Assembly (NCBI GenBank): GCA_023419995.1
Contig: JAEZXF010000543.1
Coordinates: 1 to 5,901, forward strand
Direction of reading: 5' to 3'
DNA length: 5,901 nt
Origin: Pseudomonadota bacterium
GTDB taxonomy: Bacteria > Pseudomonadota > Alphaproteobacteria > Rhizobiales > Rhizobiaceae
Shown here: piece after piece, positions 1 to 5,901 of the stretch
Position numbering within the stretch: position 1 is the stretch's first letter
How the letters are laid out: the number at the start of each line of letters is the position of its first letter
The notes under the pieces: model-generated
What the model was told of the DNA's origin: nothing
The model's input: the letters and a program-made list of their open reading frames with translations, nothing else
The model's database searches: none
Position numbers and translations under genes: made by a program

Positions 1-458
1 GCCGGGATGCGGTCGAGGAGATCCTCGACATAGGCGATGCGCTTCGCCACCGGGAAATTGAGCAGCGGCACGCCGGAGATGACCGAATCGAACACGGTGC
101 CGCGCTTGTCGCCCAGCGTCTCGTCGAGGTCGAACGCGTCGCCCTGGATGATGTTGACGCCGGGATAGTCGCGGCGGAGGTGGCGCACGAAGTCCTCGGA
201 ATACTCGATCGACCACAGGTCCTCGGGCCTGATGCCGGCCTGGAGGATCGCCTTGGTGATGACGCCGGTCCCGGGCCCGAGTTCGAGCACGGGAAGGCCG
301 GACGAGGGATCGACCACGGAGGCCATCCTGCGCGCGGTGACGCCGCTCGTCGGCACGATGGAGCCCACGGCGCGCGGCTTGTCGATCCACCCCTTGAAGA
401 ACCGCAATTCCTCGTCGAAGCGTCGCGCAAGCGACTCGCGCAGCTTGTGATGGGCCAT
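1..458 (-). CDS. pmtA: Phosphatidylethanolamine N-methyltransferase PmtA (3' end missing)
   Basis: SAM-dependent methyltransferase that methylates phosphatidylethanolamine stepwise to phosphatidylcholine at the inner face of the cytoplasmic membrane. The visible 152 codons start MAHHKLRESLARRFDEELRF and closely resemble the rhizobial short PmtA of about 200 residues, so roughly the last quarter lies outside the window. Residues 20-47 contain the FFKGWIDKPRAVGSIVPTS and TARRMAS stretches typical of this family. SAM motif I is LELGPGTG at residues 58-65. E59, G61 and G63 correspond, with a one-residue shift, to SAM-binding residues described for Agrobacterium PmtA, and E85 in SIEYS fits the next one. 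The amphipathic basic N-terminus fits peripheral membrane binding. GGGAGA lies nine bases before the ATG. It sits downstream of dnaJ on the same strand, a gene order known from rhizobia. It may also have its own promoter (see 495-525). Identity is inferred from recalled family sequence, with high confidence. Confidence 0.93.
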   Translation of the reverse strand, partial: MAHHKLRESLARRFDEELRFFKGWIDKPRAVGSIVPTSGVTARRMASVVDPSSGLPVLELGPGTGVITKAILQAGIRPEDLWSIEYSEDFVRHLRRDYPGVNIIQGDAFDLDETLGDKRGTVFDSVISGVPLLNFPVAKRIAYVEDLLDRIP

Positions 459-494
459 GGGATGTCGTCTCCCGAACAGGAAAGGGCGCATTCC

Positions 495-525
495 CCAAAG
501 TAAGGAGGGCGGCCCCCGATGCAAG
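495..525 (-). promoter_or_regulatory. Possible RpoH-like promoter of pmtA
   Basis: Reading leftward, CTTG (525-522) is followed after 17 bases by CTTACTTTGG (504-495). The alphaproteobacterial heat-shock pattern is CTTG, 17-18 bases, CyTATnTnnG, so only one defined position differs. The first six bases of the -35 side, CTTGCA, are the same as in the dnaK promoter. Transcription would start near 488, leaving a leader of about 30 bases with a good ribosome binding site. The spacer overlaps the hairpin at 509-531, which is a competing explanation. Pattern match only. Confidence 0.35.
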
Positions 526-531
526 GGCCGC
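509..531 (-). other. GC-rich hairpin in the dnaJ-pmtA gap
   Basis: Perfect 7-bp inverted repeat (509-515 with 525-531) around a 9-base loop. On the minus strand it is followed by CC and then a pyrimidine-rich stretch with no uninterrupted T run, so it is at best a weak terminator. It shares bases 526-531 with the stronger hairpin at 526-557, so only one can form at a time. It may simply result from GC-rich sequence. Confidence 0.25.
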
Positions 532-557
532 GCCGCCAAAATGCGCAGGGCGCGGCC
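526..557 (-). terminator. GC-rich hairpin after dnaJ, possible terminator or mRNA end
   Basis: Perfect 9-bp inverted repeat (526-534 with 549-557) with a 14-base loop, starting 27 bases after the dnaJ stop. Downstream on the minus strand there is only CTTGC and no T run. It lacks a key part of an intrinsic terminator and might instead protect the dnaJ mRNA 3' end or slow read-through into pmtA. The dyad is seen directly; the function is inferred. Confidence 0.3.
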
Positions 558-583
558 GCCGTCCCCGATAATTTCCGCGGCGG

Positions 584-1705
584 CTACTCGCCGAACGAGT
601 CGAAGAAGTCCTTCATGCGCGAGAAGAAGCCCGTCGACTGCGGGTTGTTCTCCTTGGAGGAGATCTTCTCGAACTCCTCCAGAAGCTCGCGCTGGCGGCG
701 CGTCAGGTTCTGCGGCGTCTCGATGGCGACCTGGATGTAGAGGTCGCCGACCGAGGGCTGGCGCAGCACCGGCATGCCCTTGCCGCGCAGGCGGAACTGC
801 TTGCCGTTCTGGGTGCCTTCGGGGACCTTGACCCGCGTCTGCGAGCCGTCGAGCGTCGTCACCTCGAACGAGCCGCCGAGCGCGGCGGTCGTCATCGAGA
901 TCGGCGCCTTGCAGAACAGGTCGGCGCCGTCGCGCTGGAACAGCTCGTGCGGCTTCAGCGACAGGAAGATGTAGAGGTCGCCGGCCGGGCCGCCGCGATA
1001 GCCGGCCTCGCCCTCGCCGGCGAGCCGGATGCGGGTGCCGTCCTCGATGCCGGCCGGGATGTTGACCGAGAGGGAGCGCTCCTCGGTGACGCGGCCCTGG
1101 CCGCCGCACTTGCCGCACGGGTCCTTGATGGTCTGGCCGCGGCCCTGGCACTGCGGGCAGGTGCGCTCGATGGAAAAGAAGCCCTGCGCGGCGCGCACCC
1201 GGCCCGAGCCGGAGCACATGGCGCAGGTGACCGGCTGGGTGCCGGGCTTGGCGCCGGTGCCCGAGCATTCGTCGCAGGAGATCGAGGCCGGGACGTGGAT
1301 CTGCGCCGTCTTGCCGGCGAAGGCCTCCTCGAGCGTGATCTCCATGTTGTAGCGCAGGTCGGCCCCGCGCTCGCGCCCGCCGGAGGAGCGGCCGCGCCGC
1401 CCCATCATCTCGCCGAAGATGTCCTCGAAGATGTCGGCGAAGCCGCCGCCGCCGGCGAAGCCCTGGCCGCCGCCGGCGCCGTTCTCGAACGCGGCATGGC
1501 CGAAGCGGTCGTAGGCGGCGCGCTTCTGCGGATCCTTGAGGCACTCGTAGGCCTCGTTGATCTCCTTGAACTTGTGCTCGCAGGCTTCGTCGCCGGGGTT
1601 GCGGTCGGGATGGAACTGCATGGCGAGCTTGCGGAACGCGCTCTTGAGCTCCTTCTCGTCCGCTCCCCGTGCGACGCCGAGCGTCTCGTAGAAATCAGCC
1701 TTCAT
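584..1705 (-). CDS. dnaJ: Chaperone DnaJ (Hsp40)
   Basis: Co-chaperone that delivers unfolded clients to DnaK and stimulates its ATPase; cytoplasmic. The 373-residue protein is full length and of type I. The J domain (about 1-72) carries the HPD motif at 32-34. A Gly/Phe-rich linker runs about 72-100. Four CxxCxGxG zinc repeats follow: CDEC (144-147), CAMC (161-164), CPQC (183-186) and CGKC (197-200), giving two complete zinc sites. The beta-sandwich substrate domains follow, ending in a charged tail with [11 protein letters not shown] further in-frame ATG exists 21 bases upstream at 1726. The start at 1705 is preferred because [11 protein letters not shown] is the family N-terminus and AGGGAAG lies just before it. 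The gene follows dnaK with a 170-base gap holding a terminator, so it may be expressed at a lower level than dnaK. No convincing separate promoter was found in the gap. Confidence 0.97.
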   Translation of the reverse strand: MKADFYETLGVARGADEKELKSAFRKLAMQFHPDRNPGDEACEHKFKEINEAYECLKDPQKRAAYDRFGHAAFENGAGGGQGFAGGGGFADIFEDIFGEMMGRRGRSSGGRERGADLRYNMEITLEEAFAGKTAQIHVPASISCDECSGTGAKPGTQPVTCAMCSGSGRVRAAQGFFSIERTCPQCQGRGQTIKDPCGKCGGQGRVTEERSLSVNIPAGIEDGTRIRLAGEGEAGYRGGPAGDLYIFLSLKPHELFQRDGADLFCKAPISMTTAALGGSFEVTTLDGSQTRVKVPEGTQNGKQFRLRGKGMPVLRQPSVGDLYIQVAIETPQNLTRRQRELLEEFEKISSKENNPQSTGFFSRMKDFFDSFGE

Positions 1706-1830
1706 GATCTTCCCTGGGCGGTCCACCTCGGTTCAGGCACCGTTGGACGATTTAGTGAGCCTTGGCGCGATATGCCATAGCCGGCAACGCCGGATGCAGG
1801 CCTTCTGCCGCCGAAAGGGCCCCGATAAGG

Positions 1831-1854
1831 AAAAACCCGGCGCGAGGCCGGGTT
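1831..1854 (-). terminator. Intrinsic terminator after dnaK
   Basis: On the minus strand an 8-bp perfect stem (AACCCGGC with GCCGGGTT, 1854-1847 and 1841-1834) encloses the 5-base loop CTCGC. The T run ends in five Ts (1835-1831), two of them within the stem. It begins 21 bases after the dnaK stop and lies between dnaK and dnaJ. Some transcripts probably stop here and some read through, which would set dnaK above dnaJ. The other 125 bases of the gap hold only a minor 5-bp dyad (1781-1793) and the dnaJ ribosome binding site. Confidence 0.85.
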
Positions 1855-1875
1855 CTCCCGAAGTTCCAGGACTGG

Positions 1876-3792
<1,917 letters not shown>

Positions 3793-3878
3793 GTTCATTC
3801 TCTCCTTCTGGCAGGCCGTCTAGGACCCATTAAGGCGTTCCTGGCGACGGCCCCTGACTTCTCGATCTGGCCGCACGG

Positions 3879-3895
3879 CCGGCCGGTCAGGCCGG
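3879..3895 (-). other. Hairpin in the dnaK leader RNA
   Basis: Perfect 6-bp dyad (3879-3884 with 3890-3895) with a 5-base loop, in the roughly 110-base 5' leader expected from the RpoH-type promoter. It overlaps a smaller palindromic GGCC pair at 3869-3880. It lies about 80 bases from the start codon and does not cover the ribosome binding site, so a direct thermosensor role is not supported. Confidence 0.3.
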
Positions 3896-3910
3896 GGTGC
3901 AGCTTCGGCG

Positions 3911-3942
3911 CGTATATAAGAAGCACGGTTTTGCCGTGCAAG
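3911..3942 (-). promoter_or_regulatory. RpoH (sigma-32) type heat-shock promoter of dnaK
   Basis: Reading leftward, CTTG (3942-3939), an 18-base spacer, then CTTATATACG (3920-3911). This fits every defined position of the alphaproteobacterial heat-shock consensus CTTG, 17-18 bases, CyTATnTnnG, known from the dnaKJ promoter of Agrobacterium. Transcription should start near 3904, giving a leader of about 110 bases. No CIRCE operator is visible around it, so control by HrcA is not indicated. Confidence 0.82.
3923..3939. repeat. Inverted repeat inside the dnaK promoter spacer
   Basis: GCACGG and CCGTGC form a perfect 6-bp dyad around a 5-base T-rich centre. It fills most of the spacer between the -35 and -10 elements and reaches the last base of the -35 CTTG. 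It could be a binding site for a regulator that overlaps the promoter, or a chance dyad. No matching known operator was recognised. Confidence 0.45.
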
Positions 3943-4053
3943 CCGGGCGTGCGGCGAATCGAACGAAACGCACCATGAGACACTTCGCCGGCTGTGCGCC
4001 GCGGCCGGGCGATGCTATTTCCGCCTCCGCCCCACCCAACCGGAGCATTTCCC

Positions 4054-4398
4054 ATGCAGCGCTTCCTGATCTCCATCGCCGGCCTTCTCGGCGCGGCGGG
4101 CGTCGCCCTCCTCGCGACCGCGGCCCATGCCGGCGGCGACAACCTCGGCACGGCCGCCGCCTTCCTGCTCGCCCATGCGCCGGCGCTGCTGGCGCTCGGC
4201 CTCGCCGGCAGCGGTCGCGGCCTCGCCGTCGCCTCGGCGCTGCTCGTCGCCGGGATCCTGCTGTTCTCCGGCGACCTCGTGATGCGGGACGTCCTCGGCA
4301 CGCGGCTGTTCCCGATGGCCGCGCCGACCGGCGGCACGCTCACCATCGCGGGCTGGCTCGCCGTCGCCGCCTCGGCGCTCCTGCCGCGCCGGACCTGA
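4054..4398 (+). CDS. DUF423 (YgdD-like) small membrane protein
   Basis: A 114-residue inner-membrane protein of the DUF423 family, which includes E. coli YgdD; the molecular function is unknown. Four hydrophobic segments are visible: about 4-26, 34-52, 56-76 and 93-111, separated by short loops. Family-like features are AAHA near the end of helix 1, LLAHAPALLALGL in helix 2, LLFSGDL at 69-75, and LFPMAAPTGGTLTIAGW at 85-101. Length is normal for the family. An upstream in-frame ATG (3994) would add 20 residues rich in proline and arginine. The ATG at 4054 is chosen because CGGAG lies 8 bases before it and the hydrophobic helix begins at once. It is divergent from dnaK and converges on the next gene, 25 bases from its stop. 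No convincing promoter was found in the 261-base gap upstream. Confidence 0.88.
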   Translation: MQRFLISIAGLLGAAGVALLATAAHAGGDNLGTAAAFLLAHAPALLALGLAGSGRGLAVASALLVAGILLFSGDLVMRDVLGTRLFPMAAPTGGTLTIAGWLAVAASALLPRRT

Positions 4399-4423
4399 AC
4401 GGATTTCGGGGCGCGCGAGGGCC

Positions 4424-4810
4424 TCAGGGCTTCTCGACGCGCGCGACCTGGAAGGTGTGCTGGCCCGCGCCCGCGCCGACCGAGACGTATTCGCCGGTGA
4501 CGAAGCGTTCCTCGCCGAAGCGGAATCCGATCTCGTCGTCGCTGTCGCCCTCGGCATAGTCGAAGTACCACTGGCCGCCGGGCTTGCGGCGCAGGCGGCC
4601 GATGCGGTCGTCGGCGCCGGCCTTGAAGTGGCGCACGCGGCAATGTTCCTGGTGGGCCTTCCACTCGGCCGCGTCGAGGCGGCCTTCCCCGTCGAGCGGC
4701 ACCAGCAGATCGTAGCCCTCCTCCCGGTCCCCGGACGGATGCCCCTTCTCGCGGGCGAGGAGCAGCCGCACATGGCGGAACTTGGGTGTCAGATCCTTGA
4801 GTTCGGTCAT
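4424..4810 (-). CDS. Hypothetical soluble protein, 128 residues
   Basis: I do not recognise a named domain. The protein (start MTELKDLTPKFRHVRLLLAR) has no signal peptide or membrane segment and is highly charged. Its most distinctive part is residues 77-110, with PGGQWYFDYAEGD, then DDEIGF, then GEERFVTGEYVS, probably beta strands and turns. Aromatic residues and acidic pairs are frequent, and there is a single Cys at 57. GGGAGA lies 5 bases before the chosen ATG. An ATG 63 bases further up (4873) would read through the FNR-type box and has no such site, so it is rejected. Codon use matches the neighbours, which supports a real gene, and I have a general impression of similar unnamed rhizobial proteins. 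It is divergent from the phasin-like operon and may share its FNR-type control region. Confidence 0.85.
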   Translation of the reverse strand: MTELKDLTPKFRHVRLLLAREKGHPSGDREEGYDLLVPLDGEGRLDAAEWKAHQEHCRVRHFKAGADDRIGRLRRKPGGQWYFDYAEGDSDDEIGFRFGEERFVTGEYVSVGAGAGQHTFQVARVEKP

Positions 4811-4832
4811 CGGTATCTCCCTCGATCGCTTC

Positions 4833-4838
4833 CCTATA
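4833..4838 (-). promoter_or_regulatory. Possible -10 element for the leftward hypothetical gene
   Basis: TATAGG on the minus strand lies 21 bases from the edge of the FNR-type box, close to the spacing of a class II FNR-activated promoter. A start near 4826 would give a leader of about 15 bases that still includes the ribosome binding site at 4816-4821. Four of six bases match TATAAT. Confidence 0.4.
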
Positions 4839-4859
4839 GCGAAGGCTTTCGCGCCATCC

Positions 4860-4873
4860 TTGACAAAGATCAA
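4860..4873. promoter_or_regulatory. FNR/FixK-type binding site
   Basis: TTGAC-AAAG-ATCAA matches the TTGAT-N4-ATCAA consensus of the FNR/FixK/FnrN family at nine of ten positions. TTGA-N4-GATCAA-like forms are common for rhizobial FixK and FnrN sites. The site lies in the 141-base divergent gap between the hypothetical gene at 4424-4810 and the phasin-like operon. Low oxygen is the usual signal for these regulators. Which family member acts cannot be told from the window. Confidence 0.82.
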
Positions 4874-4894
4874 TGTTCTTTGCCGCTCCCGGCC

Positions 4895-4900
4895 TATGCT
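4895..4900 (+). promoter_or_regulatory. Likely -10 element of the phasin-like/cytochrome operon
   Basis: TATGCT lies 21 bases from the edge of the FNR-type box. That puts the box centre near -40.5 to -41.5 relative to a start at about 4907, the class II activator position. There is no good -35 hexamer, as expected when an activator replaces it. The leader to the ATG at 4952 would be about 45 bases. Confidence 0.5.
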
Positions 4901-4913
4901 TCATCATAAGCAT
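4896..4913. repeat. Inverted repeat over the predicted transcription start
   Basis: ATGCTT (4896-4901) and AAGCAT (4908-4913) form a perfect 6-bp dyad around CATCAT. It overlaps the proposed -10 and start site. It could be a repressor operator or chance. Confidence 0.3.
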
Positions 4914-4951
4914 TGGCTTTGCCACTCCCTCCAAGGCGTCAGGAGCACAAG

Positions 4952-5356
4952 ATGACAAGCCGGATCGCGCCTACCCCGCATTTTCCGACCAGCTTCGCAA
5001 ACTGGCCGGACGCGCGCGCCCACGAGGACGCGCTGAAACTCGCCTCCTTCGTCGCCCGCGGCCAGGCCGAGGCGCTGAAGACGGCCCTGCGCTGGCAGGT
5101 CGGATATCTCTCGTTCCTGGTGCGCCGGGGCGAGGAAACCGTCAAGCTTCTCGACGACCTCGTCGCCGACGAGGAGTTCACCGATGCGTTCGACATCGTC
5201 TGCACCTACATGCAGAATGCGGCGATGGACTGCGCGACGGAAGCGGGACGGATGGCCTCCGTCGGCTCCGGCATGGCCCAGGAAGCGGCCGCGCTGCTGC
5301 GCGAGCGCGCCGACGCGCTCGCCGAGGACATGGCCGCCAGCACCGTCGCCGCCTGA
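4952..5356 (+). CDS. Phasin-like helical protein
   Basis: A 134-residue soluble protein, probably almost all helical. After a proline-containing N-terminus (about 1-20), residues 24-127 form amphipathic helices with regular alanine and leucine spacing. Segments of note are ALKTALRWQVGYLSFLV (41-57), DDLVADEEFTDAFDIVCTYM (68-87) and AQEAAALLRERADALAEDMA (109-128). The layout and length resemble phasins, which coat polyhydroxyalkanoate granules, but the match is one of pattern rather than a diagnostic motif. Another small helical stress protein remains possible. AGGAG sits 6 bases before the ATG. An ATG at 4913 lies beyond the dyad and lacks a ribosome binding site. First gene of an apparent operon; the cytochrome gene starts 25 bases after it. 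Preceded by an FNR-type promoter, so low-oxygen expression is inferred. The gene call is firm; the phasin label is about even. Confidence 0.85.
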   Translation: MTSRIAPTPHFPTSFANWPDARAHEDALKLASFVARGQAEALKTALRWQVGYLSFLVRRGEETVKLLDDLVADEEFTDAFDIVCTYMQNAAMDCATEAGRMASVGSGMAQEAAALLRERADALAEDMAASTVAA

Positions 5357-5381
5357 AAAGCGGAGCCCGGAGGAAAGAAGC

Positions 5382-5705
5382 ATGCCCAGAATACGCGCGG
5401 CCGCCGCGCTGCTGCTCGCCTTGGCCGTGCCGGCCGGCGCGCAGGAGGAGGACCCTGTCATCGCCTACGGCAAGGCGCTGGTGGAAGCCAACTGCGCCGC
5501 CTGCCACGGCGTCGGCGCGGCCGACGCGAGCCATCATCCCGAGGCGCCGCCCTTCCGCACCCTGTGGGAACGCTACCCGATCGACGCGCTGGAGGAATCC
5601 TTCGTCGAGGGCATCGCCACCGGCCATCCCGACATGCCGCAGTTCACGGCGACGCCCGAGCAGCTCGGCGCCATCCTCGACTACATCGCCAGCCTTCAGC
5701 CCTGA
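5382..5705 (+). CDS. Small exported monohaem cytochrome c
   Basis: Class I type c cytochrome of 107 residues, a periplasmic one-electron carrier. A signal peptide (MPRIR, hydrophobic stretch 6-17, then PAGA) is probably cut after A20. The haem site is CAACH at 38-42. Met85 in GHPDMPQF is the likely sixth iron ligand. The C-terminal helix LGAILDYIASLQ is typical of the fold. The mature part is about 87 residues with one haem and no membrane anchor. A GGAGG-containing site lies 8 bases before the ATG. It is the second gene of the run, 25 bases after the phasin-like gene and 35 bases before the universal stress gene, so co-transcription from the FNR-type promoter is likely. Electron partners are not identifiable. 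A terminal oxidase or a denitrification enzyme would fit low-oxygen control, but this is inference. Confidence 0.93.
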   Translation: MPRIRAAAALLLALAVPAGAQEEDPVIAYGKALVEANCAACHGVGAADASHHPEAPPFRTLWERYPIDALEESFVEGIATGHPDMPQFTATPEQLGAILDYIASLQP

Positions 5706-5740
5706 AGGCGGCACCCACCCAGGACCGCAGGAGATTTCCC

Positions 5741-5901
5741 TTGAAGATCGAGGCCTTTCTTCCTCTCGTCACCTACACCGACCCCAACGCCGACGCGATC
5801 GCCGCGAACGCGGTGGCCGTGGCCGCGCATCTCGGCGCCGACCTCAACGCGCTCGCCGTCAACGTCGCGATCCCGCAGGTCTCGAACGCGCTGTCGCGCT
5901 T
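5741..5901 (+). CDS. Universal stress protein family, 5' part only
   Basis: An open frame of 53 codons continues past the right edge. Read from a TTG start it gives MKIEAFLPLVTYTDPNADAI, then an Ala-rich helix (AANAVAVAAHLGADLNALAV) and a following strand. This strand-helix-strand opening, with a short first strand leading into a helix, fits the UspA alpha/beta fold, and I recall rhizobial universal stress proteins with very similar beginnings. The TTG is supported by AGGAG 7 bases upstream; no in-frame ATG occurs in the visible part. The ATP-binding region, if present, would lie beyond the window. Third gene of the run under the FNR-type promoter; such proteins are often induced by oxygen limitation. 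Frame and start are well supported; the family label is good but rests on a fragment. Confidence 0.85.
   Translation, partial: MKIEAFLPLVTYTDPNADAIAANAVAVAAHLGADLNALAVNVAIPQVSNALSR

Noticed and set aside
552..559. 8-bp palindrome GCGGCCGC
   Set aside because: It is part of the GC-rich hairpin region and expected by chance at this base composition.
947..1780. Plus-strand open frame opposite dnaJ
   Set aside because: Antisense shadow of dnaJ, rich in Ala, Gly and Arg and without a ribosome binding site.
3793..3905. Possible RNA thermometer (ROSE type) in the dnaK leader
   Set aside because: No strong pairing partner for the AAGGAG site is visible and the typical short 3' ROSE motif is absent. 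The best hairpin lies about 80 bases upstream of the start.
3793..4053. CIRCE/HrcA operator
   Set aside because: No TTAGCACTC-type inverted repeat with a 9-base spacer occurs here; the promoter fits RpoH control instead.
4054..4131. Cleaved signal peptide on the DUF423 protein (ending AHA)
   Set aside because: The family has a conserved His-containing end to its first transmembrane helix, and three more helices follow. It is more likely an uncleaved membrane segment.
4411..4444. Hairpin between the convergent genes as a two-way terminator
   Set aside because: The stem is only an alternating GC run with a 20-base loop and no T run on either strand, and half of it lies inside the coding region.
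3795..4958. Long minus-strand open frame across the dnaK promoter, the DUF423 gene and the hypothetical gene
   Set aside because: Its composition is Arg, Pro and Ala rich, and it overlaps two better supported genes and the dnaK control region.

Overview
This is a GC-rich stretch (about two thirds G+C by eye) from an alphaproteobacterium, very probably of the order Hyphomicrobiales (Rhizobiales). The main reasons are the gene order dnaK-dnaJ-pmtA, a PmtA of the Agrobacterium/Sinorhizobium type, and a heat-shock promoter of the alphaproteobacterial RpoH pattern in front of dnaK. The genus cannot be fixed from the sequence alone.

Left half, minus strand (about 1-3950): a chaperone and lipid block. 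It reads from right to left: an RpoH-type promoter (3911-3942), dnaK (Hsp70), a clear intrinsic terminator in the dnaK-dnaJ gap, dnaJ (Hsp40), a 125-base gap with GC-rich hairpins and a possible second RpoH-like promoter, and then pmtA (phosphatidylethanolamine N-methyltransferase), which runs off the left edge. DnaK and DnaJ form the core folding machine. PmtA makes phosphatidylcholine.

Middle (about 4054-4810): a small four-helix membrane protein of the DUF423/YgdD family on the plus strand converges with a 128-residue soluble protein of unknown function on the minus strand. Only 25 bases separate their stop codons.

Right end, plus strand (4860-5901): a strong FNR/FixK-type box (TTGAC-AAAG-ATCAA) lies in the divergent gap in front of an apparent operon. 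The operon encodes a phasin-like helical protein, a small exported monohaem cytochrome c, and the start of a universal-stress-type protein with a TTG start codon. The box has -10-like hexamers exactly 21 bases away on both sides. One site could therefore serve both the operon and the leftward unknown gene. The simplest reading is a low-oxygen stress cluster.

No clearly new defence, mobile or RNA system is visible, and there are no tRNA, rRNA, CRISPR or insertion-sequence features. The points most worth a second look are the symmetric FNR-box arrangement, the function of the two unassigned small proteins it may control, and the possible heat-shock promoter for pmtA.
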